Source of the DNA: Talpa occidentalis
Lineage: Eukaryota > Chordata > Mammalia > Eulipotyphla > Talpidae
Direction of reading: 5' to 3'
Length of the DNA: 64,000 nucleotides
NCBI RefSeq assembly: GCF_014898055.3
Contig: NW_023605194.1
Coordinates: forward strand, 100,323,258-100,387,257
Below, piece by piece: positions 12,295 through 23,422 of this stretch (the stretch's first letter is position 1; each line of letters starts with the position of its first letter). The notes under the pieces were generated by a model. The model was not told the origin of the DNA, did no database searches, and saw nothing but the letters and a program-made list of their open reading frames with translations. The translations under genes were made by a program, and so were the position numbers.

Positions 12295-13217
12295 CACATT
12301 TTTTTTTAATTATTGATGAGTATTTAAGATGACAAGTTTGCACCTTTCCATATCCTTATCATGTAATCATTTCATGTTTTCTACAGGAAATTTAATATAC
12401 AACTTCATAAAAAGAATCATAATAACAGTAAAACTGAACCCTTATATGCAGTCCATCTCCAACTATTTAAGTGGATAGCTTGTGCACCTTTAATGCCCTT
12501 TCATTAAATTTTACTAACTTTCAATTTTTTTAACTTATTAGAGTGCATGTTTAAGAATTGCTTAGAAAGCTAATGGCAAAATTAAAAGTTCATCTAGGAC
12601 TTGCAAATCAATAAGACAGTTGATCCATCCTATTTCAACATCATCTGTGAATCTTTAAAGAAAATGTAATATGAGACACTTAGAGTAACACAACCTCTGG
12701 CAGTATAACTAAGCTTTCTGAAAACACCAGTTGAGTGTTTCTTGTTTCAGTAACTGTTTCTATATACTATCTTAAATGTTCTTTCTACCAGTCTGAAAAA
12801 AAGACAGCAATGACCATTGCCATGACTATGTATGTTTTAAATACTATGAGTAGGTGTGTTTATAACATTTTAGTAAATGAAATGGCAAAAAGAACTAGAT
12901 TAAACATTTGTAGTTACAGAAAAAATAAAATGCTGTATTGCCCAGGTTATAACCAATGATCTCAATAAAAAAAAAAGATAAAATTCCTTTGACCTCATTA
13001 TCTTTTTAAAAAATGGTTGAATAAAGGAAATAGCCACTGTTATTAAATTGAATAATACATTATATATTATAATATCTAGTTTTTATAGCATTGCAAAACA
13101 AGATTAATAAAATGCCTTATATCTAATATATTCACAAATAGACCAAACTTGATTATGCATATTTTCACAGAGCTATAAAATATATTCTGGGAATTTCAAT
13201 CTAAATATTCCAATCTA

Positions 13218-13489
13218 GGGGCCTCCCTGGTGGTGCAGCGGTTGAGCGCTGCATCGTGAAGCTGCCCGCAGCCTCGGCAGCACTGGTTCGATCCCTGGTC
13301 ACCAGTGAGGGTCCCACATGGCGTGCAGACCTCTCCTACCGCCCGCTGCTCCCCTCAAGTGTACTTCATCAGTCTGCCTGTTCTGTTCCCCACTCTGACT
13401 CTGGTGAATTCTCTCACCCTCCCGTGCTTCTGACTGTAACCAGTGCTTGTATAAATAAATAAATAAATCTTTAAAAATAAATAAATAAG
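13218..13489 (+). mobile_element. tRNA-derived SINE, young subtype
   Basis: It starts ggggcctccctggtggtgc and has the B-box-like ggttcgatccc near 13285, with a short deletion after it (ccctggtcaccagtgaggg). The tail is (AAAT)n with aatctttaaaaa. The flanking duplication is tattccaat (13206-13214 and 13490-13498), extended imperfectly on both sides. Confidence 0.9.
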
Positions 13490-13759
13490 TATTCCAATTA
13501 AGTAAAAGATATTCTTGTTTCATTTGCCATAACATATGACAAATTAAACAATTCCTCACTGAGAACAATTATTTACATTCTACTACTGCATTTGATAAAG
13601 TGAACACTTGTGTTTTTTTCCCAACTGTTCTATTCACTTTTCTAAGATAACAGAAAAGGAGGGTGAAAATAAAAAGAGAGGGAGAAAGAAAGATGCTAGA
13701 ACAGAAAAAAGTTCAAAATCAGTAGTTCTTAAAATACTTGTAGGAAAAAATCACTTTAT

Positions 13760-14399
13760 CTTTTGCTCAGTCTTTTTTTAACCAGTATGTTCCATTATTC
13801 AATATTACACAATGGAGTAAAATCATCCGGTATGTGTATTTTGCCTTCCGATTTGTTTGGCATAATCCCCTCCAGTTCCATACATGTTGTAAATGGGAGG
13901 AATTTCATCTTTTTCTATAGCTGAGTCATATTCTATTGTGTGTATTTATGACATCTCAATCCACTCATCTGTCACTGGGCACTTAGCTTGTTTTCATAAC
14001 TTGATTCAGATAAATAGTACTGCAATTAACATAGGAACACATATATACCTTCAAATTAGTGTTTTTGTATTCTTTATATAGATAAATTGTGAGATCTTGT
14101 GACAGTTCTATTTTTAATATTTTGGTTAACATCTGTACTGTTTTCCAAAGACTCAGACTATTCTATACTCATAAAATGAGGGATCCTTTATGTCCACAGC
14201 CTCACCACTACTTTTGTTTATGCTCAGTTTGTTATGACCCATTCTCGTGGGTGTGAGGTGGAACCTCACTGTGATTTTGATTTGTATTTCTTTAATGATA
14301 AGAGATAATAAGCATTTTTTTGTTGTACCTGTTGGCCATCTCTATGTATTATTTGGGGAAGTGCTTATTTGGATCTTCTCGCCATTTATTTTAATTATT
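13760..14399 (-). mobile_element. Old L1 3' end fused to a young L1
   Basis: On the minus strand this reads as the last part of L1 ORF2 (the motifs IHTIEYDSAIEKDE and LIIKEIQIKI are recognisable) followed by the 3' end. It has many stops and frameshifts, so it is much older than the piece to its right. The junction with the young L1 lies near 14391-14411, where tttttgttgtt could belong to either element. Confidence 0.72.
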
Positions 14400-14401
14400 T
14401 T

Positions 14402-15387
14402 TGTTGTTCTTTTTCTAGATCTTTGAGCTTCGAGATTAGGTTGTTTCTTTGAGTTCTTTCTTGTTTCTTGATGTGAGCTTCTATTGCTATATATTTTCCT
14501 CTTATTACTGCTTTTGCTGCGTCCCATACATTTAGGATATTGGTGTCCTCCTTGTCATTCAATTCAAAGAATTTTTTAATTTCTTCTTTGGTCTCCTCAT
14601 TAGTCCAGTGGTCTTCCAGTAGTGTGGTTTTTAGTCTCCATGAGGTAGGAAAGTTCCTTGCCTTCTTTTTATGGTTTATTTCTAGCTTGATGCCTTCATG
14701 GTCAGAAAAGATGGTTGGTATGATTTCAATCTTGGTGTATCTGTTGATGTTTGTCTTGTGCCCCAGTATATGATCGATCCTGGAGAATGATCCGTATGCG
14801 CTTGAGAAAAATGTGTACTCCGTTTTTTGGGGGTTTAGTGTTCTATAGATGTCTGTTAAGCCCAAATACTCTATGTCCTTATTTAGAGCTTTAGTTTCTT
14901 TACTTATTTTTTGTCTTGTTGATCTATCCATTGTTGATAGTGGTGTGTTGAAGTCTCCCACTACATATGTGTTTTCTCTGATGTCTGTTTTCAGAGATGA
15001 CAACAGTTGCCTGATATATTTTGGTGCTCCTTCGTTTGGTGAGTATATGTTAATTAGCGTTATTTCTTCTTGAAGTATTGTCCCTTTGATCATAATGTAG
15101 TAACCGTTGGGATCCCTTTTTATTTTTTTGAGTTTGAAATCTGTTTTATCTGATATAAGTATAGCTGTTCCTGCTTTCTTTTTTGGTCCATTTGCTTGTA
15201 GGATTGTTTTCCATCCTTTAACTTTGAGTCTATTTTTATCTTTTGTAGCTAAATGTGTTTCCTGGAGACAGCAAAAAGTTGGGTTTTGTTTCTTAATCCA
15301 GGCTGCAACTCTGTGTCTTTTTATTGAAGAGTTTAGTCCATTTACATTTAGGGTTAATATTGATATGTTAGCATCTATATTTGCCAT
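14402..15387 (-). pseudogene. L1 ORF2 N-terminus: intact endonuclease, no reverse transcriptase
   Basis: ORF2p nicks target DNA with its N-terminal APE-type endonuclease and copies L1 RNA with its reverse transcriptase. The frame is open from the ATG at 15387 for about 330 codons. The endonuclease residues are all in place: N14 (LNVNGLN), E43 (QETH), Y115, D145 and N147 (GDFN), T192, D205 (RIDH) and the S-D-H triad at 228-230. The frame leaves young L1 after LEKEQQK, before the reverse-transcriptase domain. If expressed it would be an endonuclease-only fragment that cannot retrotranspose on its own. Confidence 0.88.
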
Positions 15388-15457
15388 TGTGTTTGTCTTT
15401 CCTTTGATTTTATTTATTCTTTTAATATCTTTTTTTTTTCCTTGCCTTCTTTCATTG

Positions 15458-16528
15458 TTATTCGTCCCTCTGAGGTTCTGGCTTTAGGATTCCTTGTAGT
15501 ATTTTTTGGAGTGGGGGTTTATTGGTAATGAAGTTCCATAGTTTCTGTTTGTCTGGGAAGGTCCTTATTCTTTCTTCATAGAGGAAGGAAAGCTTTGCGG
15601 GATAGAGTATTCTTGGTTGACATCTGTTTTCTTGGAGTCTGTTGACTATGTCCTTCCACTCTCTCCTTGCCCGTAGTGTTTCTTCAGAGAAGTCTAATGT
15701 CAGCCTGATTGGTTTTCCTTTGAATGTTATTTGTTTCTTCCCTCTTGTCAGCTTCATTATTTTTTCCTTGTCCTGGATTCTTGGGAGCTTCACTATTATG
15801 TGTCTTGCTGTATTTTTCCTTTCGTCATGGAAGTTTGGTGTTCTTCTTGCTTCTTGTATATCAATTTTCAGCTCCTTCTTCACATTTGGGAAGTTCACTT
15901 CAATTATCTCCTGGAATATTTTCTCTGTTCCTACATCTCTCTCCTCTCCTTCTGGTATTCCTATAACTCTTATATTTCCTTTCCTCATGGTGTCAGATAG
16001 TTCCCGAAGTCTTTCTTTGTTTTTTTTCCTTCGTACTTCTCTTTCCTTTTCTGTTTTGGTTCTTTTTATTTCTGTGTCTTCAAGAGAACTTATTTGTTCT
16101 TCCATTTCATCTATTCTGCTTTCATTGCTTTTCCCAGAATTCTTTAGTTCTTCCATTAATTCTTTGATCTCCTGCATTTCTTTTACTTCCCTCTTTAGGG
16201 ACTCAATTTCATTCTTCTGATCGTTGATTATTTTTCCCTTATCATTGTTTTCCTTTATGAGTTCTGTCATTTTTTTAATCATGGCAATTTTAAATTCTCT
16301 TTCTGGAAGGCTCAGAAGTTCTTCCAAGTTACTGTCGTTGCAATCTGGGGGCTGGTTTTCTTTTTGTGGTGTGCTTCTTCCCTGAGGAGTTGCTATGTTG
16401 CGTGTGGTTCTTCTACTCCCTACTGTCTGTTTTCTAATTTGCCATATGCGTTGGGACACTGTGTTGCTGGGACTGGCCGGCATCTTGGGTGAGCTTCTCT
16501 GCTCCCCTCTGGCTCCTCCGGGAGCCAT
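15458..16528 (-). CDS. L1 ORF1, intact (RNA-binding ORF1p)
   Basis: ORF1p is the trimeric RNA-binding protein of the L1 ribonucleoprotein. The frame is complete at 356 codons from the ATG at 16528. However, the second Met (residue 16, 16483; MPASPSNTVSQRIW) aligns with the start of the decayed copy at 36335 (MPANTSGTMSQ), so I favour a 341-residue product, close to the 338 of human ORF1p. Charged heptads at about 90-180 form the coiled coil. An RRM follows at about 185-275 (IRVIGIPEGEE; ARHIIVKLPR). The C-terminal domain is about 276-335 (LDFSEETLRARREW; PAKLSF). Absence of stops implies a young element. It is a transposon gene in antisense orientation to FSTL5. Confidence 0.92.
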   Translation of the reverse strand: MAPGGARGEQRSSPKMPASPSNTVSQRIWQIRKQTVGSRRTTRNIATPQGRSTPQKENQPPDCNDSNLEELLSLPEREFKIAMIKKMTELIKENNDKGKIINDQKNEIESLKREVKEMQEIKELMEELKNSGKSNESRIDEMEEQISSLEDTEIKRTKTEKEREVRRKKNKERLRELSDTMRKGNIRVIGIPEGEERDVGTEKIFQEIIEVNFPNVKKELKIDIQEARRTPNFHDERKNTARHIIVKLPRIQDKEKIMKLTRGKKQITFKGKPIRLTLDFSEETLRARREWKDIVNRLQENRCQPRILYPAKLSFLYEERIRTFPDKQKLWNFITNKPPLQKILQGILKPEPQRDE

Positions 16529-17702
16529 CTGTCAATTTCAAGCAGTCTTAACTGAAGAAAGGTCCCTGTTCTAAAATGCCGATGCGGGACACACTCCCTG
16601 CGTGTCCAGTCTCAGGCACACTCTTCTGCGCGCCTGGTCTGCCCCGGCTTTGGGTACTCGCTCCCCCTGTGGGCTCAGACTACTGGTTGGCAGGGGCCCA
16701 GCATGGGCTAATTTCCCAGCTGGCCACGGCTCCACCAGGAGCCTCTGCTGGTTTCAAGTCGCTAGGTGGCGCCAGAGATCTCTCCTAAAGCCCTTGGGGA
16801 GCTTTTTTTTTTTTTTTTCACCCCGTGGGACAGGAAACAGAGCAGGAATGGTAGGGTAAACCTCAACAGCTTTGGGGTGCTGTGTCTGCCTTGTGCCCCA
16901 CCGTCGTGGAGAACCCACGCCCCGAATTTTGTGCCCCGGATCTCAGTTCCAAAGCCCTCAGGTCCAGGACGCGGGCTGTAGCCCAGTTCAGTGTCCACAA
17001 AATGGCGTCTTTTGCACCCCGCTCCCGTGCCTGGGTGCCTGGTTCCTGGATACTCAGTGAGGCACTTTCACCTCAGTGAGGGTCTTCGCGCGCGTCTCCC
17101 TGCAAGCATAGGTTGCAGGCACGGGGACCTGGGCAGCCGCGATCCCAATCCGCGTTTGCTTTTCAACCACGCTGCTTTTCCGCGCTATCCCGATCCCAAT
17201 CCGCGTTTGCTTTTCCAGAGAGCCCCTTTTCCACGCAAGCTTAACGGGCGGCCTGGGGCTGTGTGCTGGTCCTGGCCTCCTCCTGGGGGGCGGGGTCTCT
17301 GTTTAATGGCACCTGGAGCTCACCTCCACGGCGAATCCTGCAGGGTTCTCCACAGCTCCCGTTCACGGGGTGTGGTGGCTGCAATAGTTCCTTTCCACTC
17401 ACAGTCCCGCTTGCTGCGTAGTTTGTTCTTGTTGGTGGTTTTAGTTTGTTGTTTTCCTCCTCTCTGCCAGTCGGAGAGTGCCGACTCCGTGGGTGGGGGA
17501 GGGGAGCAGAGTTCTGCGCTTTCCTCCCTTCTAGTCCTCTTTTATGGCAACTTTCTTCTTCGGGTAGTTTGCTGGAGTCACCCGTTTATCTTCCGTGTCC
17601 CAGTTCTCACTGGGACCTGCCGCTTTTCCTCCCTATTAACTTTTTTTAATGGGAGATCTTACTCGCAGTGTCTCCTCTCCACCATGTTGCTCCGCCCTCT
17701 CT
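16529..17702 (-). promoter_or_regulatory. L1 5' UTR / internal promoter
   Basis: GC-rich and CpG-containing, unlike the intron around it, and directly upstream of L1 ORF1. The far end (17680-17689 on + reads caccatgttg) gives a CAACATGGTG on the L1 strand, resembling the YY1 site found at the start of L1 promoters in other mammals. It contains an imperfect 51-bp tandem duplication (17140-17190 and 17191-17241). Activity is inferred from the family; nothing here shows it is used. Confidence 0.7.
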
Positions 17703-17719
17703 GGTATACATTTCTATAA
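17306..17719 (+). other. Antisense open reading frame in L1 5' UTR
   Basis: An ATG-started frame of 137 codons on the strand opposite to L1; the same frame has no stop back to 16991. It contains a hydrophobic stretch (LLRSLFLLVVLVCCFPPLC). The corresponding frame is open for 97 codons at 37461-37754 in the much older L1, with matching landmarks (VLHSS, LFYG). Primate L1 has an antisense ORF0 in its 5' UTR, but I see no sequence relation to it. Low stop density in GC-rich sequence could explain the frame by chance. Confidence 0.4.
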
Positions 17720-19574
17720 AAAAGTCATTTAATGATTCTCTTGATATAATTCTTGACAATTTGCATTATCAGTATGAATTAATCTTATTTTGCATCTCTG
17801 GTATTTTTTTCAGTTTCTCTTTTATCCCACTAAATGCCTAATGCATGTGAAAAACATTCCTCTACAATTCCTACCCATAAAAATAAACATTAATCTATAT
17901 AGTCTGAAAAAAATAAGAGCGCTATTATAAAATGAGACCTAATAGACTATAATCAAAAATAATGACATGAAGTGAAGCGAAGAAAATTCAGGGTGACTGT
18001 CAGGAAACTTTTAATGGCTTTGTGAAAATGATTGTGAGTCTGGTCAGGGACATCTAGTGGGACAGCATACAAATAGGAAATAATTCCCAGCAGAATAGTT
18101 TATTTTACTGTTGACTAGTTTTGTAGCAAACAAAGGGGTGGAAATTGCTCCTGGTTCAGCAGTTGTTTGGCTGACAGTTATGTGTCAGGTCGCTCGTACT
18201 TTCTGTTATTTGGCAGGTTTTGTTGGGAGCTTTTACACAACAGCAAAGAGTTTATAAACAATTTCTCCAATTCAGAGCATTTCATCAACCTCAGGTCCCA
18301 CTTTTTTCCCCACCTCTCCATGTTTCTCAAGTACATATTTTTATGGTGTTTGTGTCTCACAAAATAGGTTCTTGTCAAAGATATTCAAAATACTTACACT
18401 TCTAAAAGAAAGGTTGACATAGAAAATAATGTTTCAGTAGAAATCAATGAATGAAAGTAAAACACTGTACTCCTAATTGGGCATGTACTGAGGACAGATT
18501 TCTGCTTTTATGCTGTTAAAAGTACCATTCATATTAAACAGGATGACCCCACTGGGTTATAATTAGGGTACATCCTTGAAATGAGATTAACTTTATGCCT
18601 TCAAAAGAGCTAGAAGTACACTTTGCATGCCTAATTTACAGGCATTTTAACCTCTGTCCTGCAAGCTTAGAACAATCTGTTCAGCTCAAAGAATAACAAT
18701 ATCATTATATGCTTTGGGTGTTTTGGCTGAACCTACTAACTTTTGGACAGAGTTTTAAAAAAGAATTTTAAAAAATTGTTAGCCATCCCAGGTTTTCCCT
18801 AAATCAGATCTGAAGTTTGAAGAACAAAAACAAAAAAACACCACCCTCAACCGACTCTTTTCAAATTACTTTTGTTTTTACATTATTTTCCAGGTTTCAT
18901 GAAAACAGGAAAACCAACCATTATGTTTTTTCGAAGAGGTTTCATATTATTGTGACGTTAATTTTAACTACTAAATGCAAAGTGTGGTTTATCCTCTATT
19001 TATATTATATTTAAATTATAGTTACTTAGTAATGCTGATAATTATAACAAAAAATCATGATTTTGTTTCATGATTTTTAAAAACAAATGGTGAATGGGAC
19101 ATCTGTTAAAAATGAATTTTGTGTTTGTTTGAGTTAGGAGAACGAATATTCTAAATTAGCTTAAAAGTTACTGCTAGAGTATAAAAGTCAATAAATTAGA
19201 CAAAATTCATCAATATCTGTACCTAAATCATAAACCACGTGCAACAAGTCAGTGTTTGCTTCTATAACATTGTCATTATATAAGGGTCTATAATTATACT
19301 TATCTTTTATGTACAGAATGAAAAGTTTCTCTTTATAGTGGTTCTTCTAACTATAAGTAAATGAAGAGAATTTTAAAACCAATATACCGGATAAAAGAAA
19401 AACCTGAAAAAATACAGGCTTCATGGCACTTCTGTTCGTGATGTTTCTCATAACACAAATCACAAGGCTTAGGTATCACTTCTACATTCACGCATTGACA
19501 TAATGCAGGAAAGGAGAAAATAATTGGTACGTTTTGCCTTATTTATGGTCATTTAGCTCAAATGACGCATTATT

Positions 19575-20655
19575 CTTTATTTTTTATTTTTCACATAATT
19601 GTTCATTTTTAAACAATATTTGCTTCCCCCCACCCCCTCAGGTGTAGTCCCCATAGAGTTTCCTTCCCCAATGCACCTGTGCACCATCACCTCAGTCCCC
19701 TGTGCTCCTCCCTCCCTCCCTGCAATCCTTCCCCCTCCTCCTGCCCTGCAGATATCTCTGATTTATAATTGTCTGTTTTTGCTTTGTTGTGATTTGTACT
19801 GTTATTATTTTTTTTTAACACTGATGTCTTATTCGGTTCCCCTATATTCCTGCTGTAAGTGAAACCATCCAATATTTTTCTTTTTCCTTCTGGCTTATTT
19901 CACTGAGCATAATTCCTTCTAGTTCCATCCACATTGGGGCGAATGGCATGACTTCATCTTTTTTGATTGCTGAATAATATTCCATTGTGTATATATATAT
20001 TGCCTTTTCCTGATCCAGTCATCTCTTTGTGGGCATTTGGGTTGTTTCCAGGTTTTACCTATTGTAAATGGTGATGCAATAAACATAGGGGTACAGTTAT
20101 TATTTTCAATCAATGTGTTTGCGTCCTTTGGGTAGATCCCTAGGAGTGGAATTGCGGGTCGTATGGTAGCTCCATTTTCAGTAGACTGAGGAATCTCCAC
20201 ACAGCTTTCCATAGTGGTTGGACCAGTTTGCACTCCCACCAGCAATGTAGGAGAGTTCCTTTTTCACCACATCCTCACCAACATTTGTTGTTGCTTTTTT
20301 TTTTTTTTTTTTGATATTTGTCATTCTTACTGCTGTAAGGTGTCATTCTTACTCTGTAACCATAGAGTGTCTCTGGTTCATAGTTTTTTGTTGATTTTGA
20401 TTTTCACTTTCTTATAGTTATTCATTTTCCTGGTCCCTTATTTAAGTTTTCTAGATTCCTACTATGAGTGAGACTATCCGGTATTTTTCTTTTTCTTTCT
20501 GGCTTATTTCGCTGAGCATGATCCCTTCTAGCGCCATCCATGTTGCTGCAATTTGTATTCTTACTGCTGTAAGGTGGTATCTCAGTGTGATTTTAATTTG
20601 CATTTCCCTGATTATAAGGGATGTTAAACATTTTTTCATATGCCTGTTGGCTGTC
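19575..20655 (-). mobile_element. Composite L1 3' fragment
   Basis: Minus-strand L1 made of three parts. At 19575-20345 is a 3' end of the same subfamily as the L1 at 31938 (shared ttcccc-rich 3' UTR and the end of ORF2). At 20350-20550 is a second 3' end of the subfamily seen at 62035 (caccatagagtgtctctgg-type sequence). At 20551-20655 is an upstream ORF2 piece. The flanks caaatgacgcattattc (19559) and caaatgatgtgatattc (20656) look like a diverged target duplication around the whole, suggesting a single insertion of an already chimeric RNA. Confidence 0.7.
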
Positions 20656-21159
20656 AAATGATGTGATATTCAACCAGAAGATATTTCTAGGAGAAAAAAT
20701 AATGACTTGGGCAATGTGAAGCATTTTGTAATATTTAACCTTGATATCAAAAGGAAATGAAATAATAATTCTAAATAATTATACTATTATATTTTTCTAA
20801 ATTTCTAATTCTCCTTAAATTAAAAGACACCTTCAATTATTTCCTTGAATTATGTAACTTTTGACAAGTCCATGAAAATACCATGTACAACTACTTATGT
20901 CTAGAGAAGCTCTAAATGTAATTTAGTGTGACATTTGATCTATGGTAAAGAAGCTTGAGATTGGGTGCTTTGGCAGGAAAATCTGCATTTGTTATGTCTT
21001 CCTGGAATGACTGAGCCATGAAGAAGTGTATCAAATGAAAGAACTATATCTTACTATAAATAAGTAATTAAGGACTTGAAGTTTATTTACACAGGTTTCT
21101 ATATATATTTAATGATCTCAAACATGTACTATGTATGGTTTTATTTGATCTAACTCTCT

Positions 21160-21215
21160 CTATATGTATATATATATATATATATATACACACACATAAA
21201 CATATACATATATAG
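21160..21215. repeat. (TA)n / (CA)n microsatellite
   Basis: Alternating TA about 28 bases long, running into acacacacataaacatatac and tatatag, 94 bases upstream of the exon at 21309. The repeat is pure enough to be length-variable between individuals. Confidence 0.9.
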
Positions 21216-21761
<546 letters not shown>

Positions 21762-22812
21762 TAAGGTATTCCTCCATTATGTTTCCAAAAACAGTGTTTA
21801 ATCATGCATATTTGATTCTTAACAAAATTACAGATGATACTAAGTTTTACTAAATAAAAGTAGGTTTTATTGGAGTGGCAAGTGATATGTAATAGGTCAA
21901 TGAAAGGTAACATCTCTAACAAACATTGTCATAGTCAGTTTCCATATTGCCATGGTTGTGGTGATGAGAAATCATTCTGGATTGAGCCATCAAATGTTTA
22001 ATTCTCTGTTTTCTCTAAGATGGCCCAACATGACCAATCAACTCAAACTCAGTTGCACAATAGCAAGGATCAATGCAGGACTTGTATCTAGGCAATGTGG
22101 CTCTTGTACTAAGCCTTTCATGATATGTTCAAAGGAAACAAACAAAATAGCTTTAATAGCTCCACAAATCTCATAAAATTACTTTAAGTATTAGGTCAAC
22201 TAATGCATTTAAAGCATTTATAGAGATGATGCCATATGGAAGTGCTATATCCCTGTTTACTAACAAATTTCTGGAAGACACTGAAAAGTAACCATTCCTT
22301 ATAATTTACAGGGTTTTTTAACATAATACTTTTTTTAATTGAATATTGAAATAGATATTAGTTCCTCTAATATTGATTAATGACTCGAGCCATAAAAAGT
22401 GCTAAAGGGTTAGAAGTTCAAGTTTGTTATATTAAAAGTTTAACACCTTCACCTAAATTCATCCATTCATCTGTTCATCCAGTCATCTGTTCATCCTATA
22501 AACATTATTGGATTTGCTGTCACAAATAAAAAAATAAAAACGTGTTCCTGCAAGGAAGCTCTGGTATCTATACTGTTGAAAACTTGCCAGTAAACAATTA
22601 GTCTAATGGTTCAATTTCTTATATGAGAATGTGTAGTACAATAATGAGTAAAGGATGAATAATTGTTCTATTAGAAAACTTTAAGCCCTCCAGAGTTACA
22701 ATTTCTCATGTATACCCAATCTAATCATCCCATATCTAATGTTAAAATACATTTTGTCCCATATATTTACCATAAACTTCTGTCTTTGATACTGCTAGAT
22801 TTTGACCAGGCT

Positions 22813-22837
22813 AAAAAAAAAAAAAAAAAAAAAAAAA
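22813..22837. repeat. Poly-A run, 25 bases
   Basis: An uninterrupted A tract after ttttgaccaggct. The sequence to its left does not look like a retroelement 3' end I know, so I cannot tell whether it is an insertion tail or simple repeat. Confidence 0.85.
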
Positions 22838-23380
22838 CTGGGTATCAATCTGAACAAATCTGTTCTCCTTGTGACTTTGTTATTTAGATAATAAATATTT
22901 TTAGGAGTATTGTATTACTTCCTCTAGTCTTACCTATTGAAAAGTAATCATTCCTTAGATTTCTGTTACCAACAGAAATATTGCCCATTTTTAAAAATTA
23001 TTTAAATGGAAATATATAACATTCACTATTTATACCTAGCCATTTTGACTGTATATTACAATTGGCAGATCATTTTGTTTTCATGTAGCTATTGTTGAAA
23101 TTATTCTTTCGTTGTTTGCTGTAAAGAAATTGATTATCGTTGATTCTCTTTTATTGTATAAATTCTGTATGAAATTTCTCTTATCCAGTTTAACTGGTTT
23201 AAAACCACAAATCTATATCCTTGGCACATTTGTGGTCATTCACAGAAATGTAGAGGGTGGTGAAAACTTGTTTCTGGACATGCATGTTCACAGCTAGGGT
23301 TGAAAATAGAGATAACTGCTATCTTGTTTCATCTTTCATACTGTAAACAAGTGTTCTCTTCATGGTCTATTTAGAGTCAC

Positions 23381-23422
23381 TTTGGTTTTTTTTTTTTTGT
23401 ATTTTTTTTTGTTTTTTTTTTT
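23381..23422. repeat. T-rich low-complexity tract
   Basis: Long T runs broken only by single G or A bases (tttttttgtatttttttttg type). It could be the A-tail of an antisense retroelement, but no element is recognisable beside it. Confidence 0.75.

Larger units (their letters stand above)
14400..17702 (-). mobile_element. Young L1, 5' UTR to ORF2 endonuclease; 3' half lost
   Basis: Minus-strand order: a GC- and CpG-rich 5' UTR (about 17702 to 16529), intact ORF1, a 70-base spacer, and ORF2 from its start through the endonuclease and about 330 residues. It then stops being young L1 near 14400. Ordinary L1 insertions lose the 5' end; this one keeps it and has lost the 3' end, which points to a later deletion rather than an insertion form. 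A possible weak target duplication (aaaaaatcacttta near 13746, aaaaaagtcattta near 17717) would put both L1 parts in one unit, but it is A-rich and unconvincing. Confidence 0.88.

Noticed and set aside
15642..16220. 192-codon + strand frame opposite L1 ORF1
   Set aside because: A mirror of the ORF1 coding strand; serine- and phenylalanine-rich translation is what the complement of a Lys/Glu-rich coiled coil gives.
17446..17649. Additional + strand open frames in the L1 5' UTR
   Set aside because: They overlap the longer antisense frame, are in other phases, and have no counterpart in the second L1; low stop density in GC-rich sequence explains them.
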